Below, piece by piece: positions 5,527 to 13,839 of a stretch of 30,700 nt of DNA (positions are counted from its first letter, which is position 1; every line of letters begins with the position of its first letter). This DNA comes from a virus, in IMG/VR virus record IMGVR_UViG_3300046000_005009, positions 1 through 30,700 of that record. One strand, written 5' to 3'. Position numbers and translations under genes: made by a program. The notes under the pieces are model-generated. The model was not told where the DNA came from, ran no database searches, and saw only the letters and a program-made list of their open reading frames with translations.

Positions 5527-6109
5527 GAGTATAAAAGTATCAATACCTGCTGACTATTCAAGCGTAAGCGTCAAGCAATACGTTGACTACCACAACGCAA
5601 AGAGCGACATCGACAAGTTGGTTTCAATCAGTAACCTACTGAAAGAACAGGCGGAACAGATTCCCTTCCAACACTTGCCGACATTACTCGCAGCGTTTGA
5701 GGACACACTCGCTAACGAGAGCGCAAAGTTCTTCGAGACGATAACGATTAAGGACAAAGACTTCGGTTTCATTCCAGACTTGTATTCTATCTCAATGGGT
5801 GAGTATGCAGATATCTCAACGTGGGCATCTGACGTGTCAACGAATATGGTCAAGATAATGGGAACGCTTTACCGTCCTATCGACAAGCGCGTAGGTTCGA
5901 AGTACACAATCGTTCCACACAGCAAACAAAATAGAGAACTCGTTGAAGGCTACGTCGAACAAATGACGCTCGAACAATTCAACGGTGCGATGCTTTTTTT
6001 TTCGACTTTGCTCAACGAACTAAACAACACTTCGCTCGACTATTTGGAGACAGAGGTGAAGAAGTTGACGGAGGAGTTGACGGAGCAATTGAAGACAGAG
6101 ACAACCTAA
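5525..6109 (+). CDS. Tail assembly chaperone, short form (gpG-like)
   Basis: A 194-residue protein from ATG 5525. It resembles tail-assembly chaperones of Bacteroidota siphophages: VSVKQYVDYHNA, then PDLYSISMGEYADISTWA and VKIMGTLYRPIDKR, and an acidic Glu/Thr-rich C-terminus. In lambda-like phages the gpG form coats the tape measure during tail assembly, and a small share of ribosomes shift to make a longer gpGT form. The same arrangement exists here: a run of nine T (5994-6002) lies in codons 157-160, and the -1 frame then stays open to 6285. The tape measure lies 8 kb downstream, farther away than usual. Confidence 0.8.
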   Translation: MSIKVSIPADYSSVSVKQYVDYHNAKSDIDKLVSISNLLKEQAEQIPFQHLPTLLAAFEDTLANESAKFFETITIKDKDFGFIPDLYSISMGEYADISTWASDVSTNMVKIMGTLYRPIDKRVGSKYTIVPHSKQNRELVEGYVEQMTLEQFNGAMLFFSTLLNELNNTSLDYLETEVKKLTEELTEQLKTETT

Positions 6110-6285
6110 ACCAAGTGCTTGGACGATACGGTTGGTACCACCTTTTCATGGAAGCGTGTGGCCGCGATATAACAAAGTTGGACGCAATTACGGAAAAAAG
6201 CGCGTGGGAGATATTTACATATATGACTTACCTAATAGATTACAATTATGTCGAACGTACAAAGCTACAACGCGCTCATCGATAG
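5525..6285 (+). CDS. Tail assembly chaperone, -1 frameshift product (gpGT-like)
   Basis: The predicted fusion from a -1 shift at the T9 run. Codons CTT TTT TTT T give the ideal slippery heptamer T_TTT_TTT. Residues 1-159 are those of the short form; then 94 more residues follow in the -1 frame (starting FDFAQRTKQHF) up to TAG at 6283-6285, 253 in all. The extension includes VLGRYGWYHLFMEACG and SAWEIFTYMTYLIDY, a Trp/Tyr-rich helical pattern like the T domain of other chaperones. No start codon with a good leader begins this frame, which supports frameshifting over separate initiation. It overlaps the next gene by 38 bp. Confidence 0.7.
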
Positions 6286-8770
6286 ATTCCACGCATTTGC
6301 GTCGGGACACTTTATTCTTAAAAGATTTTCACACGGACAGATTGAGGTATCAGACCTTGAGAAGTTTGGTGAATATCCATTTATGCACGTAGTTCCGTCT
6401 AACGTTACTTACGCGAAAGGAATGAAGACGTTTAGTTTTCAGATTGTCCTTGCCGACCTACCACGCGACAAAGAAGATAAACCCGAATACCAACGCGAAG
6501 TATTAAGCGACCTTCAAAGAATCGCAGAAGACTTGGTTGCCGAGATAACGAACCACCGCGTTTTATTCGGTGACTTAATCACGGTGCAGAACGTAAGCCT
6601 TGAACCATTCCTTGAGGAGTTTCAACACACGCTAACTGGTTGGACGATTAGTCTTGACCTTCTCGTTCCCTACTATTGGGACGCGTGTTCAATCCCTGCA
6701 GAGTGGAACGACTTCTTTGAAAGCGGAAGTGGTGGTACAGGATCAATCTTGACGTTCATTGATAGTATCACACGCGACGAAAACGGAAATGTTTCTTTGG
6801 TTAATGACGAAGCAGAGCCTTCACCGAATTACTACTACGGAACAAACGACGAAGGGGTGCGTGGTTGGTATTTGTTGACCGACGAAATAGGATTGACGTG
6901 TGAAACGATTGGCGACTGCGAAACTATTATCAACATCGAAGCAGCCATTGACGCACTCGAAGAAGAAATACTTTTGAAGGCTGACATAAGCAGCATAAGC
7001 GCGGTAGGTTTCTCGAATGATTACAACGACCTTGACAACCTTCCAACGTTACCAACAGGAACAGTTACTTCGGTAGGTTTAACAATGCCTTCAGCGTTCA
7101 GCGTTGCAAATAGTCCAATTACTACTTCTGGAGATATAGCGGTAACAGGTGCCGGAACGGTGTCGCAATATGTAAGAGGTGACGGAAGCCTTGCTAATTT
7201 CCCTGCGTCAACGGGTGGCGGTGGATCATTGTCATTCTATCTAAATGGTTCGGTATCACAAGGTACATTTGGCGGTGTAGCAATGAGAGAAATGGATAGA
7301 GTACCAATCATAGGTGCAGGAACAGATTTCACCATTGCAACGAACGGATATATTCAAAGTTTTATCACAGATGCTAACGTTCCAAACTTGTTAGAGATAC
7401 CTGCAGGAAATTGGAACTTCGAAACATATTTCAGCGCATCGAGTAACGGAGGCAGTCCTTCATATTACATTGAATTATACAAGTGGGACGGAGCGACATT
7501 ATCTTTGATTGCGTCGGGTTCTGCTAATCCCGAAGGCATAACAAACGGAACGGCAACACACCTTTACGTTAGCGCGATAGCTGTACCACAAACTACGTTA
7601 GCATTAACGGATAGGTTAGCGGTTCGAATCTACGTTAACAACTCAGGAAGGACGATTAAACTTCACACCGAAAACAGTCACCTTTGCCAAGTTATAACTA
7701 CATTCTCAACGGGCTTAACAGCGTTGAATGGCTTAACAGCACAAGTGCAGAACTTCGCAACGGGGACAAGTGGAACAGACTTCGGTATCTCGTCTGCAAC
7801 AAGCACACACACGTTCAATTTACCAACAGCAAGCGCAACGAATAGAGGTGCTTTGAGTTCTGCGGATTGGTCTACGTTCAATAGTAAACTTTCAGGGTTA
7901 ACAGTAGGCACTACACCTATCACAAGCGGAACGGTTGGACGTGTGTTGTTCGAAGGGACGGGCAATGTATTGCAGGAAAGTGCTAACTTCTTTTGGGATA
8001 ATACGAATATAAGATTAGGAATAAGCACATCAAGTCCAAAATCAAAAGTTCATATTTCAAGTGCTGTTGTTGGAGGTAATCCTGTTCTTGGTGTTATTGA
8101 CACAAAAACATCATTGTTTTTAACTGATTCATCTAATAATTACGGTTTGTTATTTGGAACAAATGGAGCAAATGGATTTAGTTGGATACAATCGCAAAGA
8201 GTCGACGGAATAGGCACTGCTTATCCTATATTACTAAATTCACAAGGAGGTAATGTAATTATAGGTTCTATTTTAGACGCAGGGTACAAGCTCGATGTGA
8301 ATGGGACTGCTCGCATAACAGGAACAGGAACAACAGCAGCCACAAATGCGTTCACAGTTAGAAATTCGGGAGCTGTTCAAACATTTAACGTCAACGATTT
8401 AGGACAGGTGCAAATTGGACGAACAACAAGCATTAACTGGACCTTTTCAAGTAATAGCTTAACCTCTTCACAATATGCTTTTATATTTTCTTCAAACGGT
8501 TCAATCTTAACAACAGGAGCGGGAAATGGCGGAGTGTTTGGAAATAATGACGGTGGTAAAATTGCAGATAGTGGAATCTCAACAGCCCAAGTTGCTAGCG
8601 CTGTTTTAGAAGCTAGTTCAACAACACGCGGCTTCCTTCCGCCGCGCATGACCACAACGCAAAAGAACGCTATTGCTTCACCTGCGGCAGGGTTGGTTGT
8701 TTACGATACAACTTTGGGTAAACTTTGTGTTCGTGGTGCTTCAGCGTGGGAAACAATAACATCAGTATAA
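6248..8770 (+). CDS. Neck-like protein fused to tail fibre
   Basis: An 840-residue protein from ATG 6248. Residues 1-150 resemble a stand-alone tail-terminator or neck protein of Bacteroidota siphophages (MHVVPSNVTYAKGMKTFSFQ, ISLDLLVPYYWDAC). A Gly/Ser linker follows (residues 159-166, SGSGGTGS). The rest is fibre-like: DYNDLDNLPTLPTGTVTSVG, several Ser/Thr/Gly-rich strands, GYKLDVNGTARITGTG, and the ending with GFLPPRMTTTQKNAI and GLVVYDTTLGKLCV, common at the end of Bacteroidota phage fibres. It is probably the receptor-binding protein. The part at about 7980-8620 uses noticeably more A/T-rich codons than the rest, suggesting a swapped tip. The assignment of the N-terminal domain is from memory. 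Confidence 0.7.
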   Translation: MSNVQSYNALIDRFHAFASGHFILKRFSHGQIEVSDLEKFGEYPFMHVVPSNVTYAKGMKTFSFQIVLADLPRDKEDKPEYQREVLSDLQRIAEDLVAEITNHRVLFGDLITVQNVSLEPFLEEFQHTLTGWTISLDLLVPYYWDACSIPAEWNDFFESGSGGTGSILTFIDSITRDENGNVSLVNDEAEPSPNYYYGTNDEGVRGWYLLTDEIGLTCETIGDCETIINIEAAIDALEEEILLKADISSISAVGFSNDYNDLDNLPTLPTGTVTSVGLTMPSAFSVANSPITTSGDIAVTGAGTVSQYVRGDGSLANFPASTGGGGSLSFYLNGSVSQGTFGGVAMREMDRVPIIGAGTDFTIATNGYIQSFITDANVPNLLEIPAGNWNFETYFSASSNGGSPSYYIELYKWDGATLSLIASGSANPEGITNGTATHLYVSAIAVPQTTLALTDRLAVRIYVNNSGRTIKLHTENSHLCQVITTFSTGLTALNGLTAQVQNFATGTSGTDFGISSATSTHTFNLPTASATNRGALSSADWSTFNSKLSGLTVGTTPITSGTVGRVLFEGTGNVLQESANFFWDNTNIRLGISTSSPKSKVHISSAVVGGNPVLGVIDTKTSLFLTDSSNNYGLLFGTNGANGFSWIQSQRVDGIGTAYPILLNSQGGNVIIGSILDAGYKLDVNGTARITGTGTTAATNAFTVRNSGAVQTFNVNDLGQVQIGRTTSINWTFSSNSLTSSQYAFIFSSNGSILTTGAGNGGVFGNNDGGKIADSGISTAQVASAVLEASSTTRGFLPPRMTTTQKNAIASPAAGLVVYDTTLGKLCVRGASAWETITSV

Positions 8771-8780
8771 TAAATAAACA

Positions 8781-9050
8781 ATGGCTAAAATACAACCAAT
8801 CGTCTTTCCTTTAAATCAAGGAACTGCAACAGAGATGAGCGTACTCATTCTCAACTTCGAAACAAGCGCAACTACTTGCACAACTTATTATGAGTTAAAA
8901 TCAGAGGCTACTGAGGAAGTGCCTTCAAAGGTTTTATCAAATGGAAATTACACGCTAACAGAACAAGAGTTCGCAGCGTGGGGTGAAGACAACACGTGGG
9001 TGGAGCAATGCGTAGCGAGTGCAATAGGTGTAACAATTTTATCTTTATAA
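8781..9050 (+). CDS. Small fibre-associated protein
   Basis: An 89-residue protein from ATG 8781, 10 bp after the fibre gene. The pattern FPLNQGTATEMSVLILNFETSATTCTTYY and GNYTLTEQEFAAWGEDNTW (shown in parts) matches a small beta-rich family I recall directly after tail-fibre genes in Bacteroidota phages. It may be a fibre chaperone or tip decoration. No enzyme motif is visible. Confidence 0.6.
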   Translation: MAKIQPIVFPLNQGTATEMSVLILNFETSATTCTTYYELKSEATEEVPSKVLSNGNYTLTEQEFAAWGEDNTWVEQCVASAIGVTILSL

Positions 9051-9051
9051 T

Positions 9052-9180
9052 ATGAATCTTACAGAGGAACATTTGAAGCAGTTAGATGCTTTCATTCAAG
9101 AGATGCCAGTTAAATTTGGCTTACCACTAATCCAATTTTTTAACAAGATAAAAGAGGAATCAGAAGTAGACAATGGCTAA
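9052..9180 (+). CDS. Short 42-residue protein
   Basis: A short gene from ATG 9052 to TAA 9180, one base after the previous stop and overlapping the next gene by 8 bp. The product begins MNLTEEHLKQLDAFIQEM, continues as one or two amphipathic helices with a hydrophobic middle (FGLPLIQFF), and ends in Glu/Lys. No function known. Tight packing between tail genes and coding-like composition support it. Confidence 0.55.
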   Translation: MNLTEEHLKQLDAFIQEMPVKFGLPLIQFFNKIKEESEVDNG

Positions 9181-9778
9181 CGAACAGAGCGCACCCAACT
9201 TCTTCGCTGTTGTCAACGATATGGCTAAACGCTTCGTTGAATTGATGCAGTCTGACTATCGTATGAAGCGAAAAGTCGGACGCAACTTCACGAACGCGGT
9301 AGCAAGTGGTACGCTCGAAAAGTCTTTGAAGTACAGGTTACAAATCAAAGGTCAAAACATCAACGTTTCAGTCTACGCAAAGGGTAAGGCAGGACAATAC
9401 TTTTTGTTCCGCGAGAACGGTGTGAATGGAACGCAGAAGTCGCAAGGTGCGCCATATTCATTTAAGAAAGGTTCTGGAAGCAAACCTGCAAAGGGACAAA
9501 TGTCGCCAATGCAAAAGGCAATATACGATTGGATGTCGATAAAAGGCATACGACTACGCGACACAAGTAGTGGTAAGTTCAAGAAGTCGACGGAAGAACT
9601 AAAACAACAGGTGGCTAAACTTATTATGTTCAAGGTTCGTCGTGACGGAATCAAGGGGTGGAAAGCGTTCGACTACGCAATGGAGAACATTTGGGACGAA
9701 TACGAATCGAAGGTGGTCGCAGCATACGGAAAGGACTTCAACGCGACAATAGAGAATCAACTAAAAGACATACAATAA
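9173..9778 (+). CDS. Probable tail/neck structural protein
   Basis: A 201-residue basic protein from ATG 9173. The N-terminal helix (NFFAVVNDMAKRFVELMQ), the strand pair (KYRLQIKGQNINVSVYAKGKAGQYFLF in parts) and the Gly/Lys loop recall phage minor tail or completion proteins of the HK97 gp10 type. The similarity is structural guesswork. The C-terminal half is helical with many Lys. It sits between the fibre and baseplate-like genes. I rate the structural role as likely and the exact identity as unknown. Confidence 0.5.
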   Translation: MANEQSAPNFFAVVNDMAKRFVELMQSDYRMKRKVGRNFTNAVASGTLEKSLKYRLQIKGQNINVSVYAKGKAGQYFLFRENGVNGTQKSQGAPYSFKKGSGSKPAKGQMSPMQKAIYDWMSIKGIRLRDTSSGKFKKSTEELKQQVAKLIMFKVRRDGIKGWKAFDYAMENIWDEYESKVVAAYGKDFNATIENQLKDIQ

Positions 9779-9780
9779 AC

Positions 9781-11019
9781 ATGGCAATTACAATAAACGA
9801 CCAACCATACGAATACACTCCAGTCGGACAACGATTGATGCTCGTTGCATCTTCAACCAACGTAGCCAACGCAGGCTTTCGTTTCGTGTTCGACTTCGGT
9901 GCGTTCCAAGTCAACGTACAACCTAACGCAGCGAACAAAGGTGTGTTGGATTTAGCACCTATCTTTCGTGAAAAGTTACAACACAATCCTTCGCTTTTGA
10001 CAACGTCAGCGGACACGGAGAACACCAGCGTCGCGTTTATTTCTTGCACGATTAAAGAAGGGTGGTTGGTTGACGGAGTATTCACGGTAAGTGGTTCGGG
10101 TATGGCTGACATTGACGACGTGTACGCGTTCCTTGCGGAATACCAAGTGAGCGACGGATACAAACCTAATCCAAATATACGCTATGCGTTAGACGGCATT
10201 ACGAAGTACGCAATGAGCGAAAGAAATGTTGACACTCACAAATGGATTGAAGCACCTTCACGCGGTCTTTCAAACGATTGGGTGTACGTTCCAACGCGCG
10301 CAGCTGACTATGGTGTTTTATACGCACCTTCGGAAACAACATTACTTGCAGATAACGACTTTGATATTGTTGTCTTTTCTTCGTACGACAACAACGACGA
10401 TTTGATTGACACGCAGTTCTTGACGTTGGAAAGCAACGCTTCAATTGTGAATGTGGTTGGTGCTTTTTACGCTAACGTCAATTTGTGGGGTGGGTTAGAT
10501 TTAACAGGTGCTAAATACTACACAATACAATTTGGAAAAGAAACAGCTTTCCCTATTTACACACCTTCTTCACGCGTGTATTGTTTTTACGTTGTCGCTG
10601 ACGATTGTCGCTTTGACAATGTGCGCTTGGGTTGGTCAAATACTTGCGGTGGGACTGATTACTTTAACTTCACAAAGAAGTCGGAGTTGTCGTTTAACTA
10701 CGATCGTAAACAATACCAAAAAGTGGTAGGAACATATAACGCTTCGACGTTTGGTTTCAACACCTACGACAGAGGAACAACTGACCGATATGTGACAACA
10801 ACGAAAGGACTACAAATAAACAGCGACTGGGTATCTGTTGGAGAATTCGAATTGTTGCAAACGCTTTGTCGTTCTAACGACGTGTTTATAATCAATGACG
10901 ACGGCACAATGACACCTGTTCTTGTTGACACTCAAAACTTTGTTATCAAGGACGAACGCTATTCAAAACTTTATAATGTTACTTTGAATTTGAAATACTC
11001 ACAACCTGTTGGCTTATGA
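9781..11019 (+). CDS. Tail tip/baseplate structural protein
   Basis: A 412-residue protein. The start is ATG 9781 (leader AATAAAC), not the longer in-frame opening upstream, which only reads through the previous gene. It is rich in beta strands. The stretch FDNVRLGWSNTCGGTDYFNF followed by KSELSFNYDRKQYQKV is typical of a family of large Bacteroidota phage tail proteins of unknown detailed role. Place and size fit a distal-tail or baseplate hub component. Its stop overlaps the next start (TTATGATGA). Confidence 0.65.
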   Translation: MAITINDQPYEYTPVGQRLMLVASSTNVANAGFRFVFDFGAFQVNVQPNAANKGVLDLAPIFREKLQHNPSLLTTSADTENTSVAFISCTIKEGWLVDGVFTVSGSGMADIDDVYAFLAEYQVSDGYKPNPNIRYALDGITKYAMSERNVDTHKWIEAPSRGLSNDWVYVPTRAADYGVLYAPSETTLLADNDFDIVVFSSYDNNDDLIDTQFLTLESNASIVNVVGAFYANVNLWGGLDLTGAKYYTIQFGKETAFPIYTPSSRVYCFYVVADDCRFDNVRLGWSNTCGGTDYFNFTKKSELSFNYDRKQYQKVVGTYNASTFGFNTYDRGTTDRYVTTTKGLQINSDWVSVGEFELLQTLCRSNDVFIINDDGTMTPVLVDTQNFVIKDERYSKLYNVTLNLKYSQPVGL

Positions 11020-13655
11020 TGAACCAAGTAATTCTAACGCTAACGGATAGCAACGGTAACAGCGCGATTCTCGACCTTTACGAGAACGAGAAGATGCACT
11101 TGAACTATAAGTTCACAGACATCACCGACTTCGCTTCTGTGGGCAATTACTCGCAGGAGTTTCGCGTTCCTGCAAGTAAGACTAACGTCGATTTCTTCGG
11201 TGCTATTTTCAACGTAAACTTTGACGGGTGGTTTGACTTTCGCAAGAAGGTTGAAGCGGTGCTAACGGTGAACACGATACCAATCGCAAGTGGTCACATT
11301 CAAGTGAAAAAATTGTACTGGCAGTCGGGCAAGTTGTTCGAATTTGAAGTGGTGTTCTTCGGTGAAGTTCCAAACCTTGCACGTTTACTAAATGAAAAGA
11401 AACTCAAAGATATTGAATCGATTGTCGCGGGTGATTTGGATTACGATTTACTTCACGAAAATGTTGAAACACCACCTAACGAACACACGATATTAACGTT
11501 GTGCGATAAGTGGAATTTAACAAGTTACAATACGGAAGGACAACCTGTTTATTCACCTTCTGACACTACGTTTGACACATACAAACCTTTGTACGTTGGT
11601 CATTTAACACCTGCTGTCAAGGCGCAATACTTGTTCGACCAAATAATGAGCGACGCAGGTTTGCAGTATTCGAGTGATTATCTTGGAGAAATACTTGAAG
11701 ACGTTTATGTTCCTTTCGTGAATGGTCAATACTTGAACGCTTCACTTGGGTTAAACGATAACGCTTCAAATCTTGCTCTTGCTTCAGACGTTAACGGACT
11801 GACATTTGCACCTTCAAATAACATTTATAACTTATATACTCAATTTACTGAATACGAAGACGCAGGTTCTAATTGGAGCAGTGGTATATTTACAGTTCCT
11901 TATACAGCGCAATACACATTCAGACTTGCGGCAAATGGTCGTGTAAATACTTTGAACGGACAAGACTTCGGAAACTATCCTGTTCGAATTATGGTTTATG
12001 TAAATGATGTTTTCACTTACGAATACGAATTACTTCAAACGAGTTATTTGTTCTATTTGAACTCAACGCAAACCTACGCTTTCAATGGCGGTGATACGGT
12101 TAAATTCAAGTTGCAAATCTTACCGCAAGATTCAACCGCAGGAACATTCACTTGGGACGTTGATTTATTTGGTAACGCAACGGTTTCTCAATTCGGTTGT
12201 GGTGTTGAACTTATTAGTGTTGGAACAAATCTAACAGGCGACGCAGTTGTAATGGAGTACAACGCTCCAGATATGAAGCAAATTGATTTCATCACGTCAA
12301 TACAGAAAATGTTCAATCTTGTTTTCGTTGCGGACAAGACGCTTCCAAACACGCTGAAGATTGAGCCAATGGTTGAATATATCGCAAGTGGAAACACTCT
12401 CGATTGGTCGCAGAAACTCGACTTGTCGAAAGACATTATGTACTCTCCAACGACTGACCTACAAAAGGCGAAGTTCTCTTTCACATACACAAGTGATTCA
12501 GACTTTTACAATTCAGTATACACCGACAACGGACGCACATACGGACGTTATGAAGTAACAGAAGCAGATTTTGAAGTAATAAATGAGTTCGCAACTGGCG
12601 AAGAAAAAGTTGAGTTAGCCTTTGCGTCTACACCTTCAGCACCTGTTCAAAGCACAGACCTTGTTGTGCCTGTTTTCACCAACGCAGAAGGACAATTCGT
12701 ACAACCGAAGCCACGCATACTTTATTACTTCGCAGACTTCTTTGTCAATATGTACGACGAGGTTTCAGATAGCGTTATTGTTACGGCTGTAAAGTGTTTG
12801 AACAATTACTCGACAATGAACGCAACGGTAACGGATAAGGACTTAAACTTCGCGCCAGAAATACCACCGCACACAATCATTGCGAACCCATATGAGAACC
12901 TATACAATCGTTGGTGGAGAAACTACTATCGCGAACTATTCGACGGACAAGCGAGAATCTTGGAAGGAATGTTCGCACTTACTTTGAACGATATATTCAG
13001 CTTTCAATTTAGCGACAAGATTTGGATTATCGATTCGTGGTGGAGAGTGTTAGAAATTCAAGGCTATGTCGTTGGCGAACAAGATATGACAAAGGTAAAA
13101 CTCATTCGCGTTCTTGACATCGAGAATGGTTGCGACCTTATACCCGTTTCCGCTAACCTTGACCAATCGTTAAATTGGGAAACACCGAACGGAGATCCTG
13201 CGACAATTACGCAAGACTGTTGTCTTCGTTTTGGCTACAATTGGAACAGCACGAAGAACGATTGTTTCTCACAACCAAACAACGGAACACGTTCATTTAT
13301 AACACAACAAGTACCTTCGTTAGCACCAACGCGATTCGGTGCGCCTGTTAGCTTTGGTGGTTCGATTAGTCAGCCAGTAAGAACGATAACGACTGACTAC
13401 GTTGTGACGAATTTCGACAGAATGATTTTCGTAGATACAACGGCAGGAAGCGTAACGATTTATTTGCCTTCAGCAACGACGACGGCAGGACGTGAATTGA
13501 TAATTCAAAAGAGCGTTGCAGCTAACGGAGTAACAATACAAGCATATACAGGTGAAACGGTTGAAGGTAGCGGAAGCGTGACCTTAAGCGGAATGGGTGA
13601 CACAATAACAATAATAAGTAATGGAAGCGACTTCAAAGGAACATCTTCAAAATAA
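11016..13655 (+). CDS. Large baseplate/tail protein
   Basis: An 879-residue protein from ATG 11016. The N-terminus (LDLYENEKMHLNYKFTDIT, FASVGNYSQEFRVPAS) is typical of a large tail protein widespread in Bacteroidota siphophages. The middle is beta-rich, and the conserved-looking region NRWWRNYYRELFDGQARI lies near residues 625-645. The last about 75 residues (from TTDYVVTNFDRMIFVD to VTLSGMGDTITI) look like a separate beta-helix tip domain of the kind found in fibres. It probably forms the baseplate hub or central tip with the preceding gene. No peptidoglycan hydrolase motif was seen. Confidence 0.65.
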   Translation: MMNQVILTLTDSNGNSAILDLYENEKMHLNYKFTDITDFASVGNYSQEFRVPASKTNVDFFGAIFNVNFDGWFDFRKKVEAVLTVNTIPIASGHIQVKKLYWQSGKLFEFEVVFFGEVPNLARLLNEKKLKDIESIVAGDLDYDLLHENVETPPNEHTILTLCDKWNLTSYNTEGQPVYSPSDTTFDTYKPLYVGHLTPAVKAQYLFDQIMSDAGLQYSSDYLGEILEDVYVPFVNGQYLNASLGLNDNASNLALASDVNGLTFAPSNNIYNLYTQFTEYEDAGSNWSSGIFTVPYTAQYTFRLAANGRVNTLNGQDFGNYPVRIMVYVNDVFTYEYELLQTSYLFYLNSTQTYAFNGGDTVKFKLQILPQDSTAGTFTWDVDLFGNATVSQFGCGVELISVGTNLTGDAVVMEYNAPDMKQIDFITSIQKMFNLVFVADKTLPNTLKIEPMVEYIASGNTLDWSQKLDLSKDIMYSPTTDLQKAKFSFTYTSDSDFYNSVYTDNGRTYGRYEVTEADFEVINEFATGEEKVELAFASTPSAPVQSTDLVVPVFTNAEGQFVQPKPRILYYFADFFVNMYDEVSDSVIVTAVKCLNNYSTMNATVTDKDLNFAPEIPPHTIIANPYENLYNRWWRNYYRELFDGQARILEGMFALTLNDIFSFQFSDKIWIIDSWWRVLEIQGYVVGEQDMTKVKLIRVLDIENGCDLIPVSANLDQSLNWETPNGDPATITQDCCLRFGYNWNSTKNDCFSQPNNGTRSFITQQVPSLAPTRFGAPVSFGGSISQPVRTITTDYVVTNFDRMIFVDTTAGSVTIYLPSATTTAGRELIIQKSVAANGVTIQAYTGETVEGSGSVTLSGMGDTITIISNGSDFKGTSSK

Positions 13656-13839
13656 AGCAAACGCAATGGTCGCTTGTTTAGAGTTCATTAAGTTGAACGT
13701 CAAGAGCGAAAGTGAGTTCGGCAAAGTGGCGAACGGAAAGCGTAAGTTGAAATTATGGAAGCACTACGCGTGGAAAGTAACGCGTATTTCGGTAAACGTC
13801 GCCTTTTGGATATTTATACTTTATAAACTACTATTCTAA
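13621..13839 (+). CDS. Small protein with C-terminal membrane helix
   Basis: A 72-residue protein from ATG 13621, overlapping the baseplate gene by 35 bp and ending directly before the tape-measure start. The N-terminal two thirds are basic and helical; residues about 54-71 (VNVAFWIFILYKLLF) form one membrane helix. Tail-anchored topology in the tail operon is unusual. It could be inserted with the tail tip during DNA entry or serve a membrane role late in infection; both are guesses. Confidence 0.6.
   Translation: MEATSKEHLQNKANAMVACLEFIKLNVKSESEFGKVANGKRKLKLWKHYAWKVTRISVNVAFWIFILYKLLF

Noticed and set aside
6132-6392. 86-codon open frame overlapping the chaperone end and fibre start
   Set aside because: A shadow frame of the -1 chaperone extension and the next gene; composition is not protein-like.
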